DNA from: Synergistaceae bacterium
Lineage (GTDB): Bacteria; Synergistota; Synergistia; Synergistales; Aminobacteriaceae
Assembly (NCBI GenBank): GCA_017449135.1
Contig: JAFSKE010000102.1
Coordinates: forward strand, 1 to 46,080
Direction: 5' to 3'
DNA length: 46,080 nucleotides
Numbering within the stretch: position 1 is the stretch's first letter; every line of letters begins with the position of its first letter. Both the position numbers and the translations under genes were made by a program. Below, piece by piece: positions 7,738 through 16,320 of this stretch. The notes beneath the pieces were generated by a model that saw only the letters and a list, made by a program, of their open reading frames with translations, was not told where the DNA came from and searched no databases.

Positions 7738-9094
7738 ACAAACTTGTTATATTTCCGTGAGCGATCTTGCTTTGTGTCAGAGATGTCCCGCTCTGTTAGC
7801 TTACAAAATCCACAGAAACGAAAAATCTGCTTGGCATGTCGGCATTAACGGCAGCGGTTATGCTTATGGAACAATTTTTCATAAAAATATTGCTCAGATA
7901 TTTTTTGAAGGTGCTTCAAATCCTAATCATGAACTTCATTCAAAAATTTCTGATGCTGTCTCAGGCGGCTATAAATCTCTCAACAAAATGATTCGGGAAA
8001 ATATTTTTATTCCGTTTATTGAGAAAAATTCGGAAAGGTTTTCAGTCGGTCAAATCATTTCAATGGCTAATGGCGTTGAAATATGGGTTAAGGAGATGTC
8101 AAAGTTTTTTTGCGGGATACCTTCATTAATCGAAAATCCTGCTGAAAATATGTTGACTGTGTTTGCAAAACCGGAATTAAATCTGCGTGAAGTTTATGAA
8201 TTTCATGATTCACGGCTCATAATCTGCGGACGTTACGACGCTTTAATGTTTAATCCCGATAAAGTCGAAGCAAGATTGTTTGAGTTCAAAAGTTTTAGAA
8301 AGTCTGACATCACGGTTTCTTTATCTCAAAGTCTGATATATTCATGGCTGATTGAAAGATATTCGGGAATAATTCCTTCTGTTGAGATAATATATCTCGA
8401 CGAAAACAAAAAACCTTCGGAGATTTTTAACTCCGATAATGTCAGAGATATGATTAAAATGCTGCCGAATTTATTTTATACTGCATTTAATATAATTTCG
8501 TTGAAGGAGGAACCTAAAATTTTGAGAAACGAGAAATTGTGTTCAAAATGTAAATTTAGATTAACATGTAAAAATGATATTAATAAAATGTTCACAAAGG
8601 CAAAACATAAAAGATCAGGAGCTGCATTAATAAGCGTAATGGTATTTTTCGTTGCAGTAGCGATGATTTCGGCACAGGCTTTTTTCTTTTCGACAAGTGC
8701 TAATGATTCGTTGGAAGACGACAGGGAATTAGTTGGAATTAGAATGAAACTTCAGCAGAAAGTTGCAGAGGCAAAAAATAATATTCCGTCAATAATTGTT
8801 AATAATCCGATAACATGTGATAATTTTTATACGAATACAACTAATAATGATCGTACAATTCCACAAAAAAATACCGTCGGCGTAAATATTCATAATTTGG
8901 ATTATACTATGACAGATTATACGTACACTGAAAAGCCGCTATATGCGAAAATTTTTCCAGCAATGGGAGCAGGTCATTATTTAATTCGGGCATTCACAAA
9001 AATTGATGATAAAACTACTTTAATGTATCAGGTACTTGTTTATAAAAACGGCTCTAACGTAATCACAAAATCATTCGAGGAGATATGGTTCTAA
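7727..9094 (+). CDS. Cas4-like PD-(D/E)XK nuclease fused in frame to a prepilin/PilX-like protein
   Basis: One uninterrupted frame of 455 residues with two unlike halves. Residues 1-287 are a RecB/Cas4-type nuclease: His52 in GTIFHKNIAQ, Asp171 in GRYDAL, Glu186-Phe-Lys188 in FEFKSF, and a QxxxY motif (Gln201-Tyr205). Cysteines at 17/20 and at 272, 275 and 281 (CSKCKFRLTC) match an iron-sulfur cluster site. From Met288 the sequence becomes KAKHKRSGAALISVMVFF, a basic leader followed by a hydrophobic helix like the N-terminus of PilX/pseudopilins, then about 140 residues of polar periplasmic-type sequence. Either the protein is a true chimera, or a stop codon was lost and the pilin is also made from the internal ATG at 8588. 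No good ribosome site is seen before that ATG. Confidence 0.8.
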   Translation: MIHKQTCYISVSDLALCQRCPALLAYKIHRNEKSAWHVGINGSGYAYGTIFHKNIAQIFFEGASNPNHELHSKISDAVSGGYKSLNKMIRENIFIPFIEKNSERFSVGQIISMANGVEIWVKEMSKFFCGIPSLIENPAENMLTVFAKPELNLREVYEFHDSRLIICGRYDALMFNPDKVEARLFEFKSFRKSDITVSLSQSLIYSWLIERYSGIIPSVEIIYLDENKKPSEIFNSDNVRDMIKMLPNLFYTAFNIISLKEEPKILRNEKLCSKCKFRLTCKNDINKMFTKAKHKRSGAALISVMVFFVAVAMISAQAFFFSTSANDSLEDDRELVGIRMKLQQKVAEAKNNIPSIIVNNPITCDNFYTNTTNNDRTIPQKNTVGVNIHNLDYTMTDYTYTEKPLYAKIFPAMGAGHYLIRAFTKIDDKTTLMYQVLVYKNGSNVITKSFEEIWF

Positions 9095-9095
9095 A

Positions 9096-10607
9096 ATGGA
9101 AATTAAATTGGGTAATGTTCATCTTGAAAGAACTTCCGCAGGTCTCGCAATACTAAATGACAGGATTTCGTTCGTTGAACTTGACGAAGACAGCAACGTA
9201 ATTCAAAAAATTAATATTCTTCTCCCTGAAGGTTGTGTCGCAAATGGACAGATTAGAAACTTCTCGCAGCTCGAAAATGCTTTTGAGCAACTTTATCAAT
9301 CTGTCGGAAAAATCAAAGAACCTATTACAATCGGACTCCCAGCCGGTGAATGTATGATTTCACTTCTGAATTTTCCTAAAATGGAAATTGAAGACGTTAA
9401 GGGAACTATGGATTTGAATTTCGAGGAATATTTTCACGTTCCAAGACAAGAAAGGGTTTTTGACTTAATACAAATTAAAACTCATGCTGATAATCGCGAA
9501 CGAACCGACATGACAATCTTAGCTGCTCATGCAAGAAAAAATATTGTCGAGCAGATTTTAGACGCTATGTGGAAAGCCGGATTGCCTGCCGGAGCTATTG
9601 AACCGTCAAATTTTGCCATGCTGCGTGCAATACCTGAATGCCAAGAAGATTTCAGTATTTTTGCAAACCCTTTGAACGTGATCGCCGTTTATGAAGGAAT
9701 TGGAATATATTTCCGAACGAGCAGCAGCACAAATGCAGTTCAAGACATTCTCAACACAACTCAGTATATTGAAAGTCATAACAGAGGCGTAAGAGTCGAA
9801 AAAATTATTGTCGCAGGATTAAATATTCAGGTCGATGAAAATCAGGATTCAACGATAAAATTTACAAAGGTTGAAGACGAATTTTATGTTGCCGAAGGTT
9901 TAGCGTTAAGGACTCTTGAAGGTGTTAAAGTTCTTGATTTAAGGCCTATGGAATTTGTTGAACTTGAACAACGCCGTTATCATTTCAACGTTTACAGATT
10001 GATATTATGGTCATTGGTTGTTGCGTTCATAATGCTTTCAATCGGGACAATCTCATTTGCTTATTCGTGCATTCAAAATTTAAGTTACGAAATGGACGTA
10101 ATGCGTGAAAATGTTGATGACATGACACGACAGAGAATGGAAATCGCCGCCGAAAATGCAAGACTTGAAAAACAAAAAAATAAAATCGGGACAGTTCTTG
10201 ATTTTTTGAAAAGCGATCTTCCTGTTCTTGAAGTTTTGAGGGCTCTTGAAACTGCCGTAGCCATTGTAAATAATGAAGGATACGAATTAAAATTTGATAA
10301 TGCCGAATTTGTAAAGGGTGCCGGCGAATCTGTAATAATAAATATTAACGGGAAAGCTAATAATAATACTGCTATCTCGATAATGACCGATGAATTAAGA
10401 AACGGTTTCAGTCAAAGTGAAGTCGATCTTGAAGCAATAAAAGACCCGGCCATGCAGGAGAAATTAAAAAACATTATCGAAGAACAAAAGAAAGGCGGTT
10501 ATAAAATTTTTAACAGTGTTTCCGTTCCTGTTGCAGAAAAAGATACATTGGGAAGGGTAGTTTTCAAATTAATTTTGGTTGTAGGGGAGGCAAAAAATAA
10601 TGGTTAA
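9096..10607 (+). CDS. pilM: PilM-PilN fusion, type IV pilus inner-membrane assembly protein
   Basis: A protein of 503 residues. Residues about 1-290 are an actin-like PilM domain, with the opening strands GLAILNDRISFVELDED and later MTILAAHARKNIVEQILDAM and AGLPAGAIEPSNFAML typical of PilM. Residues about 305-327 form a transmembrane helix (LILWSLVVAFIMLSIGTISF). A coiled coil follows (VDDMTRQRMEIAAENARLEK), and then a periplasmic alpha/beta domain like PilN. In most bacteria these are two proteins that bind through the short PilN tail; here they are joined. The product would couple the cytoplasmic motor ring to the periplasmic alignment complex. It starts 1 nt after the nuclease-prepilin stop and overlaps the next prepilin gene by 8 nt. 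Confidence 0.85.
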   Translation: MEIKLGNVHLERTSAGLAILNDRISFVELDEDSNVIQKINILLPEGCVANGQIRNFSQLENAFEQLYQSVGKIKEPITIGLPAGECMISLLNFPKMEIEDVKGTMDLNFEEYFHVPRQERVFDLIQIKTHADNRERTDMTILAAHARKNIVEQILDAMWKAGLPAGAIEPSNFAMLRAIPECQEDFSIFANPLNVIAVYEGIGIYFRTSSSTNAVQDILNTTQYIESHNRGVRVEKIIVAGLNIQVDENQDSTIKFTKVEDEFYVAEGLALRTLEGVKVLDLRPMEFVELEQRRYHFNVYRLILWSLVVAFIMLSIGTISFAYSCIQNLSYEMDVMRENVDDMTRQRMEIAAENARLEKQKNKIGTVLDFLKSDLPVLEVLRALETAVAIVNNEGYELKFDNAEFVKGAGESVIININGKANNNTAISIMTDELRNGFSQSEVDLEAIKDPAMQEKLKNIIEEQKKGGYKIFNSVSVPVAEKDTLGRVVFKLILVVGEAKNNG

Positions 10608-11091
10608 AAAACGTTACGGATTTTCACTTGTCGAATTGTTAGTTGCCGTTGCAATAATTCTTGTGTTGGCCGGAGGAATAATTTTGAACATAAATTCAAT
10701 GAAAACAACTCCTAAAAAAGAAGCCGAAAAAGTCGCACACTTTTTGATTACGGAAATTAACAAAGCTGACAAAAGGCATCGGGAGATTATATTTGCTTTT
10801 AACTCAGAGGATAAAAAGTTAGAAGCCAAAATTAATTCTACTTCTGAAGTTGTCGGAGAAATGAACGCAGGTACAGGTTTTACATATACTTTTACACCGT
10901 CAGAAATTAAATATAATATCGATGAAAATAAAGCAATAAAACCTAATGACACAAGACTTGTTACAATAAAGACAACAAACTCACCCGCAAACACGGATTT
11001 TAGAATTGAAGTTAAGGGGAAAGATGTTGAGGGCAAAGACGCTTCATACTATGCAATTATCACAGTTTCTGGCGATACTACGATTGAATAA
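10600..11091 (+). CDS. Type IV prepilin-like protein
   Basis: A protein of 163 residues with a textbook class III prepilin signal. The short basic leader MVKKRYG is followed by FSLVELLVAVAIILVLAGG, giving cleavage by a PilD-type peptidase between Gly7 and Phe8 and Glu at mature position 5. The remainder is a small soluble head domain with no disulfide-forming cysteines. It could be a minor pilin or pseudopilin. It overlaps the PilMN gene by 8 nt and is followed by a second prepilin, so the run encodes pilus components as a unit. Confidence 0.88.
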   Translation: MVKKRYGFSLVELLVAVAIILVLAGGIILNINSMKTTPKKEAEKVAHFLITEINKADKRHREIIFAFNSEDKKLEAKINSTSEVVGEMNAGTGFTYTFTPSEIKYNIDENKAIKPNDTRLVTIKTTNSPANTDFRIEVKGKDVEGKDASYYAIITVSGDTTIE

Positions 11092-11563
11092 ATTAAAATC
11101 GTTTAGTCTCGTTGAACTTCTCGTCGCAATCGCAATAACTTTAATTTTGGCAGGCACGATAGCTCTATCGGTCAAAAGAATCGGCAAACCCTCCGCAAAA
11201 AGTGAAGCCGAACGTCTCGCCTCATATTTAATTGGTTTAACGAAAAAATACGGGAGCATACGAAAAAATTTTGACATTGAATTTGATTCGCATAATCAAT
11301 TAACACAATTTTCTGTCTGGCCTGCCGAAAAAAAACTTAGAAAACTTGATACTTACAAAATGAAAACCGGCTGCACTTTTGAATGGGAGGGAAGAAATTT
11401 AGAATTAAAATACAGATATGACACAAATACTTTTCAACGACAAGGCGGAACTTTTATTATCAGAGACTCTGAAAATCGAGGTTATTATGTAATCATTTAT
11501 CCCATTGGAGGCAGAATTAGAACTTCATCGACTTCACCGAAAGATAAGCAAAATCCCGAATAA
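11084..11563 (+). CDS. Second type IV prepilin-like protein (TTG start proposed)
   Basis: From the proposed TTG the product is 159 residues: leader MNKLKS, then FSLVELLVAIAITLILAGTI, again with Glu at mature position 5. The residue before the cleavage site is Ser rather than the usual Gly, which may slow processing. The frame stays open upstream, with in-frame ATGs at 11006 and 11051, but these would add 11-26 residues to the leader and deeper overlap with the previous gene, so the TTG fits prepilin biology best. The soluble domain is rich in charged residues and ends RTSSTSPKDKQNPE. Probably a minor pilin assembled with its neighbour. Confidence 0.78.
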   Translation: MNKLKSFSLVELLVAIAITLILAGTIALSVKRIGKPSAKSEAERLASYLIGLTKKYGSIRKNFDIEFDSHNQLTQFSVWPAEKKLRKLDTYKMKTGCTFEWEGRNLELKYRYDTNTFQRQGGTFIIRDSENRGYYVIIYPIGGRIRTSSTSPKDKQNPE

Positions 11564-11622
11564 ATTTGAAAATGTTGATATAATAAGCACAAAACTAAAA
11601 AAACGACAGGACGTGCTTAAAT

Positions 11623-12726
11623 TTGCAAAAAAATTCACGATCTAAAATTAGAACTAAACGTAAAAAATCTGGCAGTAAATTTTTATTATCAGCTTTGGCA
11701 TTAATATTTTTCTTAATAGGAATATCCGCAGCAGCTTATTCTTCATATCTCATGAAAATCCCTTCAAAATTCTGGGAAGATTTAATCCCTATCCCCGAAG
11801 GAAATAAAATTAATATCTCCATTGCAAACGGAATGAATGCTACACAGGTCGCAAGAGCTTTTGAAATTCAAGGTGCTTTGTCAAAAGGTTCTCCGGTTGA
11901 ATTAGCACATTGGTTTGTAAAATTCGGGATCGATAAGAGAATCCGTGCGGGACATTACAGCGTTGTACCGACAGATGCCTGGAATCTTGCGAGACAGTTA
12001 CGAAATGCAAAACCTGCGTTGTTAAAAGCTCAGATTTTGCCCGGACTTGATATTTTTGCCTTAATTGACGCAGTTGAAAGTCAGGATCAAAAATTAACAC
12101 GTAAAAATTTTAATGAGGCTCTTTTAAGAGATGATAATTACCCGCCTGAATTACGTGAAGTTTTGTTGTCCCTTCCCGATGACGAATACACACGTTACGC
12201 TTTTTTAATGCCGGAAACTTACATGTTAATAAATCGAAATTCTGACGAATTAATAAATGCTTCAGCTTCGGCATGGTGGAGTCATTGGGGAGAATTTATA
12301 AAATCTCACAAATTAACCGCTGAAGATTTACAAAAAGCCTCAATAATCGCCTCAATGATTGAACGTGAAGTCTTGCATGATACTGAATGCCGGACTGTTT
12401 CGGGAATTATTCAAAACCGACTCAAAAAAAATATGCTCTTACAAATTGATGCTACTGTCGTTTATGCTTGGAGACTGAAAGGCAGAAAATTAACCCGTGT
12501 GTTAAATAAAGATTTAGAAATCGAATCCCCGTATAATACTTATAGGGTTACGGGATTGCCTCCGAGACCTATCTGCGTTCCCGGAATTGAAGCGTGGGGG
12601 GCGGCTCTTGATCCTGAAAATAACGATTATTATTATTACGTTGCAGGTAAAGACGGTTATCATTATTTTGCAAAAACTTACAAGGAACATTTGCGAAATA
12701 TCAGACAGGCTCGATCTGAAAAATAA
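11623..12726 (+). CDS. mltG: Endolytic murein transglycosylase MltG
   Basis: A protein of 367 residues. A basic N-terminus and one transmembrane helix (LLSALALIFFLIGISAAAY) are followed by a small LysM-like region and the YceG catalytic domain. ASMIEREVLHDTECRTVSG carries the catalytic glutamate, and YNTYRVTGLPPRPICVPG is the family's C-terminal signature. MltG cuts nascent glycan strands in the periplasm and sets chain length near the elongation and division machinery. The start is TTG with AGGA about 11 nt upstream. It leads the run mltG-ftsK-murC-murB. Confidence 0.92.
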   Translation: MQKNSRSKIRTKRKKSGSKFLLSALALIFFLIGISAAAYSSYLMKIPSKFWEDLIPIPEGNKINISIANGMNATQVARAFEIQGALSKGSPVELAHWFVKFGIDKRIRAGHYSVVPTDAWNLARQLRNAKPALLKAQILPGLDIFALIDAVESQDQKLTRKNFNEALLRDDNYPPELREVLLSLPDDEYTRYAFLMPETYMLINRNSDELINASASAWWSHWGEFIKSHKLTAEDLQKASIIASMIEREVLHDTECRTVSGIIQNRLKKNMLLQIDATVVYAWRLKGRKLTRVLNKDLEIESPYNTYRVTGLPPRPICVPGIEAWGAALDPENNDYYYYVAGKDGYHYFAKTYKEHLRNIRQARSEK

Positions 12727-12746
12727 TTTTTAAGGAGTTGAAATTT

Positions 12747-14879
12747 TTGAGCAGGCGGAAACAAAATAACGAAAGAAATTTTGGAGAACTTTTATTATTT
12801 GTCGGAGTAATTCTGTGCATATATTGTATTTTATCTTTATTCGACAGTTCATTAGCTGGAGACGGCGGGCGTGAATGGGGAAAATATCTTCGTAATGCTT
12901 GGGGAGGAGCAATAATTGTCCCGTTATTGTTTTTGCTTTATCTCAGCGTTGCAACTTTGTTAAAATTTCGGGTTCCGAGAGTCCCACGTCAGGTTTTAGG
13001 AACGATTCAATTATATATTTCATTTGCTTTTATGCTTGGATTGTTAAAAGAAACGGGCTGGGAAGCAGAGAGTACTTTATTTTTGCCGGGAAATTTCGGA
13101 CATGGTTTAGCAAGATTTTTTGTTTTGAACGTCGGAACTTTTATAACACTTTTGTTAGTTGCAGGGTGTTTTATTTTGTCAGCGTTTTTCTTCGGTTCTA
13201 AAATTTTGCGAATCTCTCTTCCTACGTTGCCGACAATAAAGACAATAAATAAAAATACTTCCGAACGTAAACGGCCAAGACGCAGGAAAAAGACCGATAG
13301 TGAAGATATTTATGACGATTTTAGCCCTGACGATATTTTATTCATGAAAAAATTGCCGACTCCGAATTTGAAATCTGATGATGACGTAGACGAAGATTCT
13401 TTACAGTTTTCTCTGTCAGGTAAAAAATCAGGGAATATTGATAATATTCAAATGCCTAAATTAAAGCCTGCTCCTGATAATGATGACAAAAAAAAATCAT
13501 TGTCAAAAAAAAATCCTACGGACAATCCCGCAGTCGAAAAAATAGACAATCTTTTAGCTATGATTGATTCGGGAGCGTTTGAGATTCCTAAAAAAAGACT
13601 TTCAAACAACAAATCTTCACGCACAAAGAAAATCCGCAGGCCTTTACCCGAAATTAATTTTCCTGACCTCACAAAAGATTTTCCCGACGAGAAAATAAAT
13701 CTGCCAACAAATAATAACCCCGTTTTCCCTCCTCCGCTTGAAATTTTCGGCTCTCCCACAAAGTTTGAAATCGGCAAAAATTCTCAAAAGAATTACGACA
13801 AACACGGAAAAATTATTATTTCGACATTAAAGAATTTCGGAATCACTGCAACTCTTTCACATATCGTAACGGGGGCTTCGGTCGTTCAATATCAGCTTGA
13901 ACTTGCTCCCGGAATGAAAGTTAATAAAGTTTCGGGATTGTCGGAGGAAATTGCTATGGCTCTTGCCGTAATGTCAGTCAGAATTGAGGCACCTATACCA
14001 GGCACTCATTTTGTAGGAATTGAAGTTCCTAACGATGAAAGAAAAATTATATCGTTGAGAAATATTTTAGAATCCGATGAATTTCAAAATTCACAGGCTC
14101 GTTTGCCTTTGCCTTTGGGAGTTATGACTGACGGAAAAAATTTTGTTTATCCTCTTGAAGATATGCCGCACATGTTAATTTCCGGAGATTCAGGAGCAGG
14201 GAAAAATACGTTTATTAACTCCTGCATCTTAGGAATGTGTGCAAAGCGAAAACCTGACGAATTGCGATTAATTTTGATTGATCCGAGACACATTGAATTT
14301 GCGATTTATAACGACTTGCCGTATTTATTAACACCTCCGATCTCAAATTTTGACGATGCTTTGCAGGTTTTACAAAAGGCTTGTGAAGAAATGGAATCGA
14401 GGACGGCGGATTTTGCTAAATCAAGAGTCAGAAACCTTGCTGCTTACAATCGAAAATTACCGAAAAAAGACAGGCTCCCCGAAATCGTAATCGTAATTAA
14501 TGAACTTTCGGATTTAATGTATTCTTCGGGAAATGAATTTGAGGATTTAATTGTCAGACTTGCTCAAAAATCGGGCGTTGCTGGAATTTACCTGATAATT
14601 TCGGCTCAAAGACCTTCCCCAGATGTTGTAACAACTTTGATTCGTTCAAATATTCCGGCTCGTGCGGTTTTCAGATTGTCATCGCAAAACGACTCGAAAA
14701 ATATTCTTGGAATCTCTGACGCTGATAAATTAACGGGGAAAGGCGACATGCTGTTCAAAGTTCCCGAAAGCCCGCAGATTTTCAGACTTCAGACACCTTT
14801 TATAAGCGAAGAAAAAGTTTCCGAATTTGTCGATTACATGGGAAGTAATTTAGAATCTCCAGAACTAAATAAATTTTAG
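12747..14879 (+). CDS. ftsK: FtsK/SpoIIIE-like protein with altered Walker motifs and no gamma domain
   Basis: About 710 residues. Four N-terminal membrane segments are followed by an acidic/lysine-rich linker (about 170-340) and the FtsK alpha/beta motor region. The motor is recognisable: SHIVTGASVVQYQLELAPG, the GIEVPN segment, LILIDPRHIEFAIYNDLPYL, SAQRPSPDVVTTLIRSNIPA and LTGKGDMLFK. Two key residues differ from the family. Walker A reads GDSGAGKN, with Asn487 in place of Ser/Thr, and Walker B reads VIVINELSDLM, with Asn585 in place of Asp. The sequence stops about 20 residues after the motor, so the DNA-orienting gamma winged helix is absent. ATP-driven pumping may be lost. The TTG at 12747 is preferred because AAGGAG lies 9 nt upstream; a TTG at 12738 is also in frame. 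Confidence 0.88.
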   Translation: MSRRKQNNERNFGELLLFVGVILCIYCILSLFDSSLAGDGGREWGKYLRNAWGGAIIVPLLFLLYLSVATLLKFRVPRVPRQVLGTIQLYISFAFMLGLLKETGWEAESTLFLPGNFGHGLARFFVLNVGTFITLLLVAGCFILSAFFFGSKILRISLPTLPTIKTINKNTSERKRPRRRKKTDSEDIYDDFSPDDILFMKKLPTPNLKSDDDVDEDSLQFSLSGKKSGNIDNIQMPKLKPAPDNDDKKKSLSKKNPTDNPAVEKIDNLLAMIDSGAFEIPKKRLSNNKSSRTKKIRRPLPEINFPDLTKDFPDEKINLPTNNNPVFPPPLEIFGSPTKFEIGKNSQKNYDKHGKIIISTLKNFGITATLSHIVTGASVVQYQLELAPGMKVNKVSGLSEEIAMALAVMSVRIEAPIPGTHFVGIEVPNDERKIISLRNILESDEFQNSQARLPLPLGVMTDGKNFVYPLEDMPHMLISGDSGAGKNTFINSCILGMCAKRKPDELRLILIDPRHIEFAIYNDLPYLLTPPISNFDDALQVLQKACEEMESRTADFAKSRVRNLAAYNRKLPKKDRLPEIVIVINELSDLMYSSGNEFEDLIVRLAQKSGVAGIYLIISAQRPSPDVVTTLIRSNIPARAVFRLSSQNDSKNILGISDADKLTGKGDMLFKVPESPQIFRLQTPFISEEKVSEFVDYMGSNLESPELNKF

Positions 14880-14893
14880 GAGTGAATTTGAAA

Positions 14894-16255
14894 ATGGATA
14901 ATATTAAAAGGGTACATCTCATGGGGCTTGGAGGTGCCGGAATGAGTGCCCTTGCAAAATTATTAAAAGCTCATGGACTTGAAGTTACAGGCTGCGACCT
15001 CAAAGAACCTCATTATGACTTGGAAAATATTACGTGCGAAATCGGACATTCTGAAAATCATATTGAGAAATTCAAACCTGACGCATTAATTTTAAGTTCC
15101 GCCGTAAGCCATGATAATAAAGAAGTCGTTAAAGCTGTCGAAAAAGGAATAAAAATTTTGTCCCGTGCAGATGCTTTAAGTTATTTATTCAACAAATCTT
15201 ACGGAATTGGAATTGCAGGAGCTCACGGAAAAACTACAACGTCATCAATGACAGGTTTAATATTTTTGAAGGCCGGATTAAATCCTACAATTTATGTCGG
15301 TGCAAATGTTCCGGATATTGGAAATAACGCAGTTTCTGGAGACGGAAAATATTTTGTTGCAGAACTTGATGAGAGCGACGGAACTTTTGAATTATTCCAC
15401 CCTTCAATCGCAATTATCACAAATGCAGATTGGGATCACGTTGACCATTACAAGACAAGAAATGACGTTATTGAAGCCTTCACAAGATTTTCTGACGGAC
15501 GAAAAGAAAACGGAATTTTGATTTTGTGCGGTGAAGACGAAGGAGCTGAAAAAGTTTTCGAGAAATGCGACAAAAACAGAGGAAAAATTATTCGCTACGG
15601 ATTTTCAAAGGGATTTGATTTCGGAGCTTATGAGATTTCAGAGAATCACGGCGGCGGAATTTCCTGCAAAATTTCTCAAAACGGCCATGAAATCGGAGTT
15701 TTGAATTTATCGGTGTCCGGCAGACATAATATTTTGAATGCACTTGCTGCGATTTCGGCGGGATTTTTCTGCGGTGTAAGTGTCGAAGATTCGATTAAAA
15801 TTCTCAAGGATTTTCACGGCTCTGAAAGAAGAATGCAGATTAAAGGCGTAACACAAAATAATGTTTTAGTCATGGACGATTACGCACATCACCCATCGGA
15901 AATTAAAGCAACGTTGAACGCAATAAAAGGAATTTATCCGGAACGCAGAATAATTGTAGTTTTTCAGCCTCACAGATTTTCAAGAACCGCAATGTTTGCC
16001 CCTGAAATCGCAAAATCGTTATCAATAGCCGATAAAATATTTTTGCTTCCTGTTTTTTCCGCAGGCGAAAAAGAAATTTCTCACAGCTCATCGGACGAAA
16101 TAATAAAATTATCTGACAAAAAAATTACACAAATCACGTTTGATGACGCTCTCGACAAAATAAAACCTGAATTAAAAAACGGAGATTTGTTTTTAACTAT
16201 GGGAGCTGGAGATGTCTACGTTATCGGCGAAAAGATTTTAGCTGAAAAATTATGA
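14894..16255 (+). CDS. murC: UDP-N-acetylmuramate--L-alanine ligase MurC
   Basis: About 453 residues from the ATG at 14894; GTG at 14882 and TTG at 14888 are also in frame. I chose the ATG because GGAG lies 11 nt upstream, the spacing common in this genome. HLMGLGGAGMSALA is the N-terminal nucleotide-sugar-binding fold. GAHGKTTTSSMTG is the ATP-binding loop, and DDYAHHPSEIKATL and FQPHRFSRTAMF are MurC-specific C-terminal motifs. It adds L-alanine to UDP-MurNAc in the cytoplasm, the first peptide step of peptidoglycan precursor synthesis. murB follows after about 55 bp. Confidence 0.95.
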   Translation: MDNIKRVHLMGLGGAGMSALAKLLKAHGLEVTGCDLKEPHYDLENITCEIGHSENHIEKFKPDALILSSAVSHDNKEVVKAVEKGIKILSRADALSYLFNKSYGIGIAGAHGKTTTSSMTGLIFLKAGLNPTIYVGANVPDIGNNAVSGDGKYFVAELDESDGTFELFHPSIAIITNADWDHVDHYKTRNDVIEAFTRFSDGRKENGILILCGEDEGAEKVFEKCDKNRGKIIRYGFSKGFDFGAYEISENHGGGISCKISQNGHEIGVLNLSVSGRHNILNALAAISAGFFCGVSVEDSIKILKDFHGSERRMQIKGVTQNNVLVMDDYAHHPSEIKATLNAIKGIYPERRIIVVFQPHRFSRTAMFAPEIAKSLSIADKIFLLPVFSAGEKEISHSSSDEIIKLSDKKITQITFDDALDKIKPELKNGDLFLTMGAGDVYVIGEKILAEKL

Positions 16256-16300
16256 ATAAGGTATAATTACTAAAAATTTAATCAGGATTTTGTATAAATG

Positions 16301-16320
16301 CGTGATGTTACGTGATGTTA
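16301..16320 (+). repeat. Perfect 10-bp tandem duplication at the murB start
   Basis: CGTGATGTTA occurs twice in a row with no spacer. The second copy contains the GTG/ATG start of murB, while the first contains a decoy ATG in another frame that soon meets a stop. The duplication moves the murB start codon 10 nt further from the nearest AGGA (16284-16287). Confidence 0.9.

Noticed and set aside
5040-9094. CRISPR adaptation module, because of the Cas4-like nuclease.
   Set aside because: No cas1 or cas2, no repeat-spacer array and no leader in the window.
10614-11036. 140-residue antisense frame over the first prepilin.
   Set aside because: Shadow of the prepilin gene; the plus-strand frame has a definite prepilin signal.
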